Of a DNA stretch of 64,000 bases, positions 33,238 to 46,489 are shown one piece after another. The DNA is from Styela clava. Lineage: Eukaryota; Chordata; Ascidiacea; Stolidobranchia; Styelidae. Below the pieces are notes generated by a model, which ran no database searches, was not told the DNA's origin, and saw only the letters and a program-made list of their open reading frames with translations. The first letter of the stretch is position 1, and every line of letters starts with the position of its first letter. The stretch is from positions 23,241,395 to 23,305,394 of the forward strand of contig NC_135250.1 of assembly GCF_964204865.1 (NCBI RefSeq), given 5' to 3'. The translations under genes and the position numbers were made by a program.

Positions 33238-33686
33238 GGGTCTGGTATAGTTTAGTACCACATGCACTTCTAGTTGGCCTGGCTCAACAATTTTTGCATA
33301 TGTTAATCCTAACCCCAACCTGACTACGTCACCCTAAAATTACGTCATTTGGACGTCACAGCGGCGTAATAAGACCCACCAAAGTATGAGGATGGTCGTC
33401 CAAAACGCGCAGACGATCACCCGAAATCGAGCAAGCTAGTTCTCTAGTTTTTTCGTCACAAAGATCACCATAGGAGAGTGATCGTCGGCGTTAACGAGTT
33501 CGTTATCGTTGGCGCAGATGCCATTTTGGGCGATTGTAATTATACTTTGGCAAGCCATATCACGTGACGGTGACGTCCTAGTGACGTAATTTTTGGATGG
33601 CATAGTCAGGTGGGGATTAGGTATAACATATGCAAAATTCGTTATGCTACACCCACTGGAAGTACTTGTGGTACTATACTAGACCC
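33238..33686. mobile_element. 449-bp long-TIR MITE
   Basis: The perfect 8-bp duplication GCGGATTC lies at 33230-33237 and 33687-33694; the other module P copies have it once (4972-4979, 11641-11648). The ends GGGTCTGGTATAG and (other strand) GGGTCTAGTATAG open inverted repeats that can be followed for about 125 bp, through TTTTGCATATGTTA and ATTACGTCA. GGG-starting ends with an 8-bp duplication do not fit a standard hAT, so the superfamily is uncertain. No coding. Confidence 0.82.
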
Positions 33687-34409
33687 GCGGATTCTAGGTC
33701 ATCATGCGAAATTTTATCTACTTTTTTGTTATCTAACCCTAAAGCTAAATCAATTAAAACTGTATCCATATGGAAAATGTTCTAAATTGTGTTACCCAAA
33801 ATGTGTCACCAGCAGGGGAAGACCTGCCATTACAGCCTACATGCCTTGGTTTGTGTTTTTAATTTGCTGCCGTGGTACCCCAACTAAAAAAATAAATAAA
33901 TATGTGCCCCAACTTATTGCAAATTTTTTTTCTGTTTTGCGCTGTTTCCCCCTGTTTTGTGTGCTGTTCTCCTCTGCTTCGCGCTGTATTCAGTAAGTAG
34001 TAAGACCGTTTATTTTTGGAATGTCAATGGGCTGTTGCATAGAAAATAATCAAAATACTATTTTAGCATATTATGAATCGCAAAAGTATGCGAAAAATCA
34101 ACAATTTGGGAATATCGAAATTCAGTAAAAAAGGATGAAATAGTTAAAAGTAGAAGTACTATGCGTTCAATTTTTAAATGTTAACTGATAGAAATTTAAA
34201 TTTATTGAAAACAAGTGAAAGAAATGATTTATTATTGTATGAACACATGGATGATCTCATACATAGATCAATCATGATATGACATTTTTTATGCAACACC
34301 AGCTTTGATGAATATATGGGAGGATTCAAATGTCCAAATTTATGCATCATTTTGATTTAATTCATAGATAGATAGTGAATAGAAAAAAATGCCTAAACAC
34401 CCACTTTGT
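33687..34409. repeat. Module P right arm and start of the K5 5' spacer
   Basis: Contains the right inverted arm (TTTTGCGCTGTTTCCCCCTG...) ending TCAGTAAGTAGTAAGACC near 34006, the empty site for the 1-kb MITE. From 34010 it follows the K3 spacer (13000-13405) until CACTTTGT at 34402-34409. Confidence 0.65.
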
Positions 34410-34424
34410 GAGGCGCAGTTCTTA

Positions 34425-34600
34425 CCACTTCATGGCAGCTCCTGCCACGAACGTACCACGCCGTCTCTTGCCATGGTTATTAGCAAACCGTGGCAAGTGT
34501 GTATATACCGCGGCGATGGCAAAAAGTACTGCCGTTACCGCGGCAGCTTTGCCATGGTTTCAGGGCAGCTTCGGAAAATATTTACCGGTATGCCTTATTA
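34425..34600. repeat. Left subterminal repeats of the Zisupton-like element
   Basis: GGCAGCTCCTGCCACGAA, GCCATGGTT, ACCGCGGCAGC and GCCATGGTTTC words recur in both orientations, mirrored at the right end. They are probable transposase binding sites by analogy with other DNA transposons. Small ORFs here are not coding. Confidence 0.6.
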
Positions 34601-35013
34601 CCATGTATGTTGCAGTATCTGGGGTTTTTGTACTATGGATAATGGCAGGTGAGTATGGTATCAATGTGCCTCATTAGTGCGTTGCGACTTTGGTAATTTC
34701 AGTTACAGAGTCGTAAGATTTGTGAGCTGTTATCCATGCAAGCCTCTGTCTTTTAACAATCACTCTGACTTTTTGATAGCTAGATAGTCTGCCAGTACAG
34801 CAGTAGGGTAATGCCAGAATGCGGTACCGGTAATCTAGGTACCTTACTGCCCTATTTCTGTATCTCCAAATTTCTAGTATTCACGAGGTACCGTACCGTA
34901 GCCTACGATAAGTTGAATTATATTTTAATTTGGCTGTGTAGACTATGTGTACTGAAGTATCTACCAGTATCTTCATATATGTTTAGATCTTGAAACACCT
35001 TATTAAGTAATAA

Positions 35014-38000
35014 ATGGCAGATACTTATTTTAAGACAAAATCAAAAAATTTTGATGATTTGTGCATAAAAGTGAATGATTTTTACCAATGCATACTATGT
35101 ATCGGAGTATCATTTACAACACCAGGTGGATTTCAACACCACCTGAAAACTCAACATATCGAATATGCTGTTCATATCATCAATGGGGATGAAAGAGGTA
35201 TGTATACAGTATTACTGGTACAGCCTATAATTACTGAATATTTTCGTTGTGATGACTGGTCATTTTATAAGTCGGTATATCTTCAAATATTTTAGCTTTC
35301 ATTATGCCTTGTAGAAGAGATTGTATGAAGCGAGGAACAAGTGCTTTGACCAGGAGTCACTATCATTGTCCCTCCTGTGAAAAAATATTTGGACGGAGAA
35401 ATTCTATGATTGACCACAGGAGGCTTACTAAGAGTAAGGGTTAAAACTATTTTGTGGCTTATTTCTTGCAAATAGAGTACCTAGCTATAACACAGTAACT
35501 TTGGAATTTCAATGTTTTGTGTAGATTGTTTGGGTGCGATTGAAAGTGAAGAAGTCAGGGATATGGACATAGATTCTAAAAACAAAAGTTCAGAAAGTCT
35601 ATGTGAAGGTAAGCTAATGATTGAAAAGATGTTCTAATGGATATTTAGCAAGTATTAGGTATTGAGTTGGTGTCCGCTTATAGATATGAGAGCATAAATA
35701 ATTGTTTATTGTATGTCAAGAAAACTCGTGCATTGAAATTTTGTGATTTGTATCTATTTCTTTACCACTTTTACATGATTCATTTTCATTCGATATTTTT
35801 TTCACATTTTTAGACCTTGTTCGTTTACATACTTTTACTTTACAGGTACTTTCAACTTTCAATGCATACCTTGTGACAAGCGCTTTAGGCATCAGTCGTC
35901 ATTGAGGCGACATGCTCAACTTAAACACAATGCAACTCAGCTTTTACCGAGCGTATGTGTTGACACATTCAATGGAATCTATATGGTTGCTCAAAGTGGT
36001 TCTGGCCCACTTGCTCCAATTCATGTTCAAAAGCACACATTGAAACAAAAAATTATGTGCACTGATGACGACTGTATTTCAATTATCAAAGCCATTTCAA
36101 CAGTCAATCCAGGAATCCAATGTCGACATTTGGACTCTATCTCTGAATCTTCAATTTTAACGACAAACAAACTGCAACTGTCATCGCTAAACCGACTAAG
36201 GGAATTTAATATATTGAATGATTCGTCGGTTCAATGGTGCAAAAATATGAAGGAAATCAGTGAAAAGGATTGCTGCACTCTTGTAGCCCTTGTTGATTTT
36301 TCAACAATGGGTTTCGAAACAAGAACAATCTATTTTTCCGTTTACACTGAAAAAATTCAATATTTTGCACCATTGAAGAGGGTAAGAGTTTCTTTCAATA
36401 AAGATAATGGGGAATTTTCGTGCCTTTGTCCAACCTCGGGCATGAGTTCGACATGTTACCATGAGGCTGTAGCGAAGTGGTGTTTATTGGAGCAACAACC
36501 TGAATGGATCAAGCGCCCTTCCAGGTTTATTTAAAGCATTTTTATACATAATAGGTGTATTTTCTTTTATAATGAATTATATTCTGCAGTAGTATTAGTT
36601 ATATAATCCAAAATATTCACCTCATCTTTCCTTTCTACCAGCAATCTTACTTAGTAGCATGTGTGCTTCCTTGTTTTATTGGACAGATTGGTTAAATGCC
36701 TAATTTTTTATTTCATTTTTATGTTGTAGCCCAGGGGTGGCCAACACGTTGATCGACCGGTTGATCGCCACGTTCTGAGTGGTCGATCTCGTCTGATGTT
36801 TAGAAAATTCGGTAACATATCTTGAAAAATTGCGTTTAACCAGTTTCATGCAGCGCATGTTGTGTGTTTTATAATAGAAATAATGCAGTACTGCGCACAC
36901 GCTAAATACGATATACACATATAGTCCTTGAACCCAAGCGAGGCCGACTGAACAAATTATTATGCGATATGCAACGAAAGAAAGTTTTGCCACTGCCAAA
37001 AGTAAGAAAATGAGCGTTCCGAATGTCGTGTCGCCTGAATCGAGTATTGAATATTGCCTGAACTAACGTAGGATCGTACGATAACTCTTGCGCTCTGTGG
37101 AAAGTAGTTGTCTCACTCCGGGAGTAGTGTGATAAATTTTATTCTCAACTGTAGCAGTCGCATCAGAATGCCAATTTTTCCTAATTCTAGGCGAGCTAAG
37201 AGGATATCAGGAAGTTTCAACAATCATGTAACTGTTATGGTTTGCGAATATTTATTTATTTTTTGCTATTTAGATAATACATGGATACTAAGCAAGTTTT
37301 TTTTGAGAAATTCAACACTTACGACTGAAAACTAGATTTTAGTCGATCGCGGTCGCAAGTAGGTTGGCCACCTCTGTTGTAGCCTATTCAATATTTTTTT
37401 ATAAATATTTGGATTAGGTATTTTTTAACATAGTAGAACTTGCTTTGGCAAGATGCATTTTCTGATATTTCTCATTTACAATGCTTCACATCTTTTACAG
37501 TATTTGTCATACACTGACTGATAATATGGACTATATGATGAAGTATTTTTTAACAAAAAAAAGAATTCCAGCTGAAATACCTCAGCGTCTTTTGCGTGAC
37601 ATTTCTCCTCCGCTTTTGCTGACTCCCTCTGAACAAAAATGTCTTAAGTGCAACGAGGATTTATGCATCAAGAATAAAAAACGAACAGTAGCATATGGAA
37701 TGGGCCACATTTGGAAAAGTATGAATGCTTGTCATTGTATGGTTTAAACTTCTTATTGGTATAAAATACGAATTTTGTATTTCGACCAAATAACTTTGCC
37801 TAAGTCGAAACGTTAGATAATAGCCTGTGATATTATACCCAGATATTTAAATCATGCTTCTATGTTTTATTCCTTAACAACTATTTTTACGAGTTATTAT
37901 AAATGTTTGCACAGCAACTGAATTATTCATCAAGGAATGTGCTGAATGTGGAATGGAAGTTAGATATCAAGAATATGAAGAAGGTTTTCATAATTTTGAC

Positions 38001-41000
38001 AATAGTGTTTTATTGAGTCTCAAGTTGTGTTGTTATTTACTGCGTGGACTGAAAGTGAGTTATTGATTATTGCCGTTTACTGGTCTATTATGGACAAAGC
38101 AGCTCAAAGGCGTGTGCTAAATTCACATAAATATTTGTTGTATTGCATTATTTGTTCTGGTCAAATATGGTTTGCAAGGTTATACTATAAAATACAATTT
38201 TAATTTCACTGTTTAGAATCATATCTCAATCGAGAGCAATCTAAAAATGTTGTTCATCGAAACTATTCCTTATAATAAGATCAGGAATGCGTTCTTGCAT
38301 TTTTTGGCTCTCCAAGACTATCAATACGACTTTTGTTGCTTGAAATGTGGAATATATCCAACAGTGCTGATATGTGATGGTAATTGGAAAAACACGTGCA
38401 GAAGACCAGGTAACATTAGCAACATTATTTGGCTGCGCATTTAAAACATAGCTGATGAAATATCACAAGCTGTAAATTTGGTATTTCGTTTACATACAGT
38501 TGAAGCCGTTGACAAAACCCAAAATACTTGTGACCTCATTGATGTAGACGCAACTTGGGAAAAATATCAGATGGAAATTATAGGAAGAGGATTTTATGGT
38601 CAGGAATACATTTACTTACTTGAATTATGCGTACAGATCTATCTCGTGGACAATCCGACAGTATCAATACCACGTTGTTTTGTTTAAAAACATTCAAGTG
38701 GCCTAGTTTATCATAATTATGGAAATTTGACACTAAAATTATTGATTAACTTTATTTGGTTTTTACCTAGCTTTTATTTTAAATTTTTCTTTGCTTTTGT
38801 TCACGTTTCACATGTTATTTGATAGTTTCTGTATTAGTTTATGTATCCAGTTCACTGATCTCAACCCTATGAATAACCAGGCTGTAAGGAGAATCCATGG
38901 AAAGTGGAAATAATGTACAACACAGTTGCACCTTGGATATCTCCAGAATGCCGATTTTCAAGTGAAGTCCCAAATACAGAGCATAGGAAAGGATTTATTC
39001 TTACCAAGCCAGTTGTTGAAAAGCCTCTAGCCTACTCCAAAGTCTCTCATGAAGATATTCTTCAAGCTATAAACTCTCCTCTTGTAGGCATACTTTTTTC
39101 TACCTTTTTGTCTCACAAATAGTCAAAAATGACCAAATGCCTCGATTTAAAAACAAAAATTTGACACTGCAATAATTACAATAGTTTTTGTTTTAATTTT
39201 GGTGTTTATACTGTACAGATATATATATTTTAAAACTATAGCTATATATTTAAAAACTATTATTTGAGGCAATTGCTCTTATTTTGCAGACATCTGATTC
39301 TCGTTTGATAGACTTGTGTGAAGTCTTGGGTATAAGTAGCAAAGGGAGTTCAGAAGACCTTGTTAATACTTTGAATGAGCTGGTTCTGTTTAAGGATGTA
39401 TGCCCTAAGATGTACAAAAGCATAAAACATTGCGGTGGTTGGTATTATTGTTTTATTAAAGAAATGTTTATCTTTCTTAGGTCTAATGTCAATGGTTGCA
39501 TTTTTGCTGTATTTATCTTTTCTACATTATCGCTATGATTTATTACAATGTAATACTAAAGAGGAATGAATAACTTGCTCTTATTTATATCTTGTGCAGC
39601 TGACAATGTTTTGGGATTTTGCTGCATGATCAAATGGCTTGAAAGAGATTTTCATCATTATTTTTTAGGAGGGATTGTACATTTTCGTTGCCCACATGGG
39701 ATATGCTATTATATGAAATATCTTCTAAGACAGGAAAGTGCTAGAGATTATATTGACGGAATATTGTCCCTGAAGAGACAACCTCATGCTATAATATCTG
39801 ACATTGCTTCCCAAGTGAGTTCTTTTTGGTTTAAGTCACTGTGGATATACATATTTTTAAATATTCTATATTTGATATACAAAAGTATTCACAAATAATG
39901 TGTAATTTATATAAATATTAAGGGAACTTTGATACTGTGTATTGAACTGCAGGTCCTTTCTCCTTGTTTACTTTCTACTTCGGATCCGTATGTGGTACTC
40001 CGAATATGCGCTATTCGATTAAGTTATCTCTTGTATTGTTTGAAGAAGTTAGACCATGATCTAACGAAAGCTCACAAATATACTTACTGTTTCGTTGAAA
40101 GAGATCATTTCACTTATATTAATATGTTTTGTTCATTCCTCCAACTTTGGTCAGAATACTCTTCAAACACTATTATCTGTTTTCAGGTAGCCCATCATGG
40201 CGAGGCTAGAAAAAGGGGTATTTTTGGGCCTGATAAAGGAATGCTGTTTGCATATACTGACAAAAATCTTGAATTGGAAAAACATGGCTCTCTACCACAG
40301 GTTAAACTGGATGCTCATAAAAAATACAGCCTCTGTGATAGGTTCCATACAAGATCGAAGAAAAAGACCGCAGAAAATTCTTTTCGCAACTTGAAGTACT
40401 GCTCTGATTTGAACATAAATACCAGTGTGGCAGAGCAGGAAAATGCTCACATGGCAAAAGATAGGCAAGCTTCCATCTTATTCAACCACCCCTCTTTTTT
40501 TTAATATATTTATATTGTGAAGTGAACCAGGGTATGGTGGCCTCGAAATGACAGTACAAGAGCTTCCGAAACACTGTTGTATATGTGACCTAAATCAATG
40601 CACAATATTTAGAAAACTGATGACTGAGGTTTTCGAGGAATATCTTTCAACAAACCAATTTTTTGTCCAGAGGGTTTGTTTGTTTGCTAGATGGGAAATT
40701 TCTCCAGTTCAGATACCAATTGTGGCATGTCGTATTTGACATTTTTCATACTATTCAGTGATTGGCCATTATTACACAAATGCTTCAATCGAGGATGTAT
40801 TGATAGTTTGCTTATTGAAAAGATATTGTTAATGGTAGATGGATCATATTACTATTTAACTCATGTTGTGATGTACATTGTCGATTATTTTGAGGCAATA
40901 AAGCATGACCATTTAATGTTAATAGGCAGAAAATTAATTTGATGCTATGACACGTATAAAAAAACTCAAGATAGTTGGAAATTGATATTTTACTGAGATG

Positions 41001-44000
41001 AATCGCTTGAATATTGACATGTTTTAAGAGTTCATGCTGTGCGAATATGTTCGGTAAAATGCTTTACAACCTTACTTGTAGATCTTCAGTTTGCTCTATG
41101 GACACTACCAATTTCCTTTGGCTTTCGCGAGTTAGCATTAACCTGCGTAATAAAGACATAAACTCAAGATATGAAAAAAAAATGAAGACTCAATTTGGAA
41201 ATAAAATTCGGAGGAATCATGAAGGAATTGCTATACCAGATGTTAAAGGTACATGATTTTCATGTTATTGAGTAATGTGGATATATTTTCTCACTACACA
41301 CCTCATTTTAGGTAACGTTTTGGATGGAACCAGTGGATCGGTCACAGAGGTATGCATGTATTATTAAATTTGTTTTCATGTGAATGCATAGTATTGTAAA
41401 ATAAAAGTAGAATAAGACATTTACGATTTATAAAGGTCTGCTTTTGCGGTTTCCGACAATATCATTAATCAAGTATAAAAGATATCTTTAAAATGTTAAT
41501 GGCTTTATGTTATCCCATTCTTTCGAGTTATCGTAAATGTACAAACCTGTAAATGAATTGTAGCAATTTCTTAGTTATACTATGGAATGCTTTTTTCTAA
41601 TATAAGATTTAGGAAGGAATTAAACAGAATTCTATTATATGTGTCTTATAATTCATGCTACTACCTACCTACATCGATTATATTTCCTGTGGTTTGAAAA
41701 TTTAGGAAGAATTACTCATCGACGAAGATGATGAAGCTATGAATGAGGTAGTTGCCAACCCTGAAGACAATGTGTACTCTGAAAATATAGTGAGATAATT
41801 TTTTTCTTGCTCTTACCGCTTTTGTATTATAATGCATTGTATCGAGTTTGATATGTGGAGTTATGAATTTTTTGCATGATGGTATTGATCAAATTATCTA
41901 TGCCAAGAGTCTCCAAAACGCTGCCCATGAGGCAATTTTTCGGCCTGCGTCACGGTTGAGATTTTTCCACAAAACTGAAATAGTACGATGTTCACTATGG
42001 GTGAGTTTTATCATGTTATTTGACATCAGGAGTCTGGCCTGACAAACTATAATAGGTGAAACAAACATTCCACCCTATTCCACTTTATTGCGCTCATATT
42101 TCATTGTATTGTTTTAATTAACTTGTAAATTCAAGAATTTCATTCTGCATTATTTATTATAACGAAATAAACGAGTTTCGGTCAGATAATTGTGTTCGAA
42201 GAAAGCTTCGCAAAGTTAATTTATTGTGTCATATTTTTTTCAAATTCCTACTTCCTATTAAAGCAGAGTGGAATGACTACTGGAACAGTGTCACAATATC
42301 AAGAAGATCAGACATTTTGGTAAGTATTTGCACTTGGAGGATGAGTATTCCATGTGTTTCAACGATGTAATGATTAAAATGAATATTTAACGATGCTTTA
42401 TATGGTACATTCTTCAATCTCATAATATGCTGAAGCCTTCAAAGAAGTTCATATTTCTATTAAAATGTCATCCACAATTTTCAGTCTTTCTTACTTTATC
42501 TTCATACTTATGGGTCAAACTTTTCATTGCAGTTCAGCAAAAATGAAATCAACTTCATGCAGTGATGGTGATGGTAATATTTATGACTCCGAGAATAAAG
42601 GTGGGAGTTACTTTGTTTATCGTTAAGATGTCTTGGTATGATACTTATCTCTAATTATTCATTTACATTTTTCAGATAGTTATGAATCAAGAAAATGTCT
42701 TTTTCTGCCTGCCAAATTTAATGGTAAATTTTATAATATTCATTGTATTAAATTTTTCTTTAAAATTTGATATATTTTGGTAATTGTCTGAATGATAGTT
42801 TTTTGAGCAATAGCTGATCTCCTTCTATATGACAATACTTTGATTTTATGAGGTTATTATGAGGCGTTATTATTCAATGAATGATTCAGTTTTGTTATCA
42901 GTCATAGCGTTGCAATTACGTGTTACTGATAATGCTATGCATAATATTATCTTCAGACATACAGAAATTATGGAAGTCAACTCATAGGAATAGGATTGAG
43001 TGTGTAGTTGGAGATACAAAGAAAGGGCTAGACAAGGAGTGTATGTGCCTTCTTGAGGGTGACAGCTATCTTGATGATAAAGTGAGAAAATAGAACGTGA
43101 AAATTCCTTTAAAAGTGTTCCACCCATTGTAGAGTTATGTGTGTTTAACCGTCATTGAGGCCTAGTGAGAGAAACAATCTATACATTCGCGATAAATAAA
43201 GAATTCAAATTTCATGGGGATTAGCCATAGATTAGGTTAACCATTGAACAGAAATTAATCTTTGTCTTGCAAGGAAATTCAGCAGCAGCGCTAACCCTGC
43301 CAATAGAAGTAATATACCGAGGAACATTTTGAACGAATATTTATATAAAATGATTTTTAGCTGTTAAGAACTCAGTGTGTACATAACAAAGGAACTGTAC
43401 AGCCATGTTCATAGTTTGGAAATCACTCAGATGTTATGCATGTACACAAGTACTAATTTATACAGGAGTATTACCATCAGAATGTAACCATCATTTCTAG
43501 TTTGTGTAAGATTGTTTATAAAATTGAACTTATAGTTTTTCAATAATTATTTTTATTTCAAATGCTACCAACTTTGCTGAAGATAATAGATGGAATAATT
43601 GCAGCTCTTTGTCATAAGGTATGTCTTTTAGTATTGTTCATCTCTGTATTCCATGTGGAACTGTGACATCTCCATAAATTATATTTCAGTCCGAAATTTC
43701 TTATCAGTGACTCAGTTTATTATTATGTTAATCTTTCTAAATCAACTTGTTTTTAGTGGACCAGTCATACTCAATATAGCGCTCTGTCTGCATTATATTC
43801 CACAATGTGGTTTTGGGAGGGGATTTATCGTCGAAAGTACAAAAGTTTGGTAAAATAACATGTTTATTATTTTTGATCATCGTTTATTCGCTTTCGTTAC
43901 CATCCTATTTTACATCCAGGCCAAGTTGACTATTGAAAAACCAACTATGAGTGCTGTGAACCATGGCAATCACTGGACTCTAATGGTAGGTAAATTGCTA

Positions 44001-45662
44001 GATCTTTGTTAATTTAAATGAAATTCTTTTGGAAAATTTTCTTCTCAAATGCAATTACAAAATGTTTCAATATATCACGTCAAAACAAATATGGCATATT
44101 CTGTATTGCTCTTCAAACCAGAAATTCTTCTACTCTTGTGAACAAAGTTTCATGTTTTCAGATTACAGATCCATCTCAAGGGAGTGTCACTATTTATGAC
44201 CCTGTTGGCCATGAAGAGAGTTATGCTGAAACGCTGATGGAGAATTGGAGGTTTGTGGTTTTCTGCTTGACTAAATGATTATTGGCTTGTAAACACTCAC
44301 AGATTCATTTTAAATTATCATGCCCTTATTGAGTTCAACGATAGAACATCAATGTTTTAGTCATGCATTCAAATCTCTACTAGTGTTATCTGAATTTTAA
44401 AACATCAAAAACAGATTACCGAAACTGTATGGATCGTACGAGTTTTTTGCACTGAGATTGCAAGCTAGGTATGAAAGCTCATATTAGCAAGAATATGCAG
44501 TTCTTAGAACACTTCAAAAAAAAAGTTAAGGATCTGAAATTGTTCCTATGTGTTGTGGGACTAATCAGGGCTGTTCTTTTTTTTTACGTTTTCTCCCAGG
44601 AAATTTTGGAAATACCATGGAGGTGACAAAAGAGATTGGAGACTGTTAACAAACAAGCATAGTGAACAAGAAGATGGGTTTAATTGTGGAATTTTGGTTG
44701 TGAAGGTACATCGGGTCCAATTTGTTTTTATAGTGGTATTATTAAACTGATAAGGATGCACACAGGCTCATTACGGTAGATCTTTAAATTTTCATTTATA
44801 TTTGTGAGTAAACATTTACTACTAGTAGTACTTTATATTGATACCACCACCATTCAACTGGAACCTTATTTTTAAATCATCTAATTGGTGCAAATCTATA
44901 GAAATATGAGTTGTTTTATTTTTTTACATTCTAGGCTGCCGAAGCAATCTTAACAGGTTGTACAACGGATTTCAATCATTCGACAGGCATCTGTAAAGTC
45001 TACAGAATCCATTTTGGAGACCTTCTGTTGGAAGCCACAGGTGCATTATAATTTTATTAACTAGGTCTAAGCATAAGTCATTTTTATTCAAGTGTGGAGA
45101 GCAGTGCTGGAAGTCGAGTAACAACTAGCACCATAACATCTATGCGGTCACGGATATGTTGGTAGCACACAGCTATATTTTGATGATATTTAGAACTTTC
45201 TTTTGAACATGGCTAAGTGGGTTATAAAACTCAGAGCCCAGAGCTTTAATTTGATGATATTGAAAAATGGAATGGAAAAGGAAGTTAATTAAGTATCGGA
45301 TTGAGGTCAATATTGATCGTGTATGCAAAGAAATTTTACTCATTTTTGCGGTTGGTTAGAATCTGAGGAGGAATATACATGACTATATTAGTTAGATATT
45401 TGCAATCCTACATTTGTTTTCCTTCATCTTTTAGATGTTGATGAGCTGGCACACTTTTGTGTGGGCTGTAATGGCAGGACTGCCCCTGATGGTGGCACAC
45501 TTTGGGTAAGGTCAAACATTTCCTTATGGATGCAGTTTTGATGGATAAAGTAAAGTAATAATTTTGTTGTAGGTCGAATGTGATGGATGCGAAAGGTGGT
45601 GCCACCAATATTGCGCAGATTTTGCGGGTAACGAAGAGTTTTTCTGTGAACACTGCACATAA
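35014..45662 (+). CDS. Zisupton/KDZ-type transposase: C2H2 fingers, cysteine clusters, KDZ core, Ulp1 protease, PHD
   Basis: Spliced gene. Exons traced with GT/AG borders and matching phase: 35014-35197, 35296-35433, 35525-35608, 35846-36524, 37501-37718, 37915-38054, 38217-38409, 38500-38598, 38881-39083, 39290-39437, 39600-39814 and 40187-~40464 (possible GC donor). The middle is less certain (about 41028-41248, then short acidic exons to ~43090). The 3' end is clear: 43920-43985, 44162-44250, 44600-44705, 44935-45040, 45435-45505 and 45573-45662. Domains in order: a C2H2-type finger (CILCIG...HHLKTQH), a partial one (CPSCEKIF), a canonical one (CIPCDKRF...HAQLKH), a CxC4-like cluster (CLCPTSGMSSTCYHEA), a CxC5-like cluster (CCLKCGIYP...CDGNWKNTC), the KDZ core (CPHGICYYMKYLLR, SDIASQ then HHGEARKRGIFGP), Ulp1/C48 and PHD. 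Many domain assignments rest on pattern recognition. AATAAA is at 45690-45695. No stop was met in the traced exons. Confidence 0.75.
35846..36524 (+). other. Transposase exon 4: C2H2 finger and CxC4-like cluster
   Basis: It opens with a textbook finger (C-x2-C-x12-H-x4-H) and ends with CLCPTSGMSSTCYHEA, a Cys/His cluster of the type found beside KDZ transposases and, as I recall, in vertebrate HMGXB3. The predicted donor (CCAG|GTTTAT) is weak; reading through would stop at TAA 36532-36534. The next exon begins at 37501 with compatible phase. Confidence 0.65.
36732..37376. mobile_element. hAT MITE, 645 bp, in a transposase intron
   Basis: The ends are CAGGGGTGGCCAAC and, on the other strand at the right, CAGAGGTGGCCAAC. 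The perfect 8-bp duplication TTGTAGCC lies at 36724-36731 and 37377-37384. It lies between exons 4 and 5 and so need not damage the host gene. GGTCGATC words are repeated near both ends. No transposase. Confidence 0.9.
39600..40464 (+). other. KDZ transposase core (two exons)
   Basis: 39600-39814 encodes HFRCPHGICYYMKYLLR and ends PHAIISDIASQ. 40187 onward continues VAHHGEARKRGIFGPDKG. I take the Asp of ISDIA as a catalytic RNase-H-fold acid by resemblance to KDZ/Zisupton proteins. The other acids were not pinned down. The intron 39815-40186 happens to be partly open but breaks the motif if read through. Confidence 0.6.
43920..45040 (+). other. Ulp1-type (C48) cysteine protease domain
   Basis: Four exons encode NHGNHWTLM (His), ITDPSQGSVTIYDP (Asp), SEQEDG (Gln) and FNCGILVVK (Cys), in the order and spacing of SUMO/NEDD8-protease-like C48 enzymes. 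All four catalytic positions are present. Such domains are known in several large DNA transposons; its substrate here is unknown. Confidence 0.8.
45435..45662 (+). other. C-terminal PHD finger split by an intron
   Basis: CVGC...TLW is on 45435-45505 and VECDGCERWCHQYC...CEHC on 45573-45659, then TAA. The C4-H-C3 pattern is complete once the 67-bp intron is removed. PHD fingers usually bind histone tails, so this could guide integration or regulation; that is inferred. Confidence 0.85.
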
Positions 45663-46489
45663 AACTTAAGTTTTTGTGTAATTTTCTTTAATAAAATTTA
45701 ATAACATGCACAATGTCATACTTCTTTTTTGGAATTTGAAGTTCGCTAGTTGAGGTTCCTCATCTGCCTGTAAATATTATAGAAATATTCGAGAATTGTC
45801 TTAACAAATAGTTGACATATCTAAGTGGCTTTGTCATAAAAGGATTCCAGTGTCAACAATGGAGATAGTGAGTGTGCAAGAAGCTGTAGGGGCCAACTGT
45901 AGAGCTGTGGTACGCAATCAGCTTTAAATTATTGCAACAACAAACCCTTATGTTGGGTAATTTATGAGAGCAATACCCTCTCTCTTTTTTATCGCATGCA
46001 ATCCATTTCTTGTTTTCACGGATTGCCCTCACCCGCCACTACACCCCTAAAACGAGAGAGACTGGCATGTTTTCATTTTAAGTTAAAAGTTATCTGTCTG
46101 TATTGGGAAATCAGAAACGAAGAGAAAATAATATATAATTAATGCAACTGGTTATAATTTGTCCCTGAAAAAATGGATGTAGTGCCACATTATAAAATAC
46201 TTCCATTCCCGTTTTCTTACAAAGAGTGGCTTTTTCGGGGTAAAGGAAAAATTCAAGTGGTACCGGTTCGCAGAAAGTAGAAGGTTGAGAACCCCTACTG
46301 TAGATGAATCGCCTAGCAGAGTAAATGCAATTTTAATCAAACCCAACCGACACAATTTTACTCTGGTAGTACTGCGATCTAATTTGAATCAATATGACTA
46401 AAAAAGACACAGCGCAAATGATATACAACATTATTTATTGCCAGAGGAAGTAATGGCACCTTACTTCCAACCAGCCATTACTTCCTAAC

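Noticed and set aside
39929..40504. Single long ORF across 39929-40504 as one transposase exon
   Set aside because: The part before 40187 interrupts the SDIASQ-VAHHGEARKRG core motif. GT at 39815 and AG at 40185-40186 remove it in phase.
45870..46310. Another hAT suggested by GTTGAGAACCCCTACTG near 46300
   Set aside because: It resembles a right end, but no matching left end or target duplication could be found.
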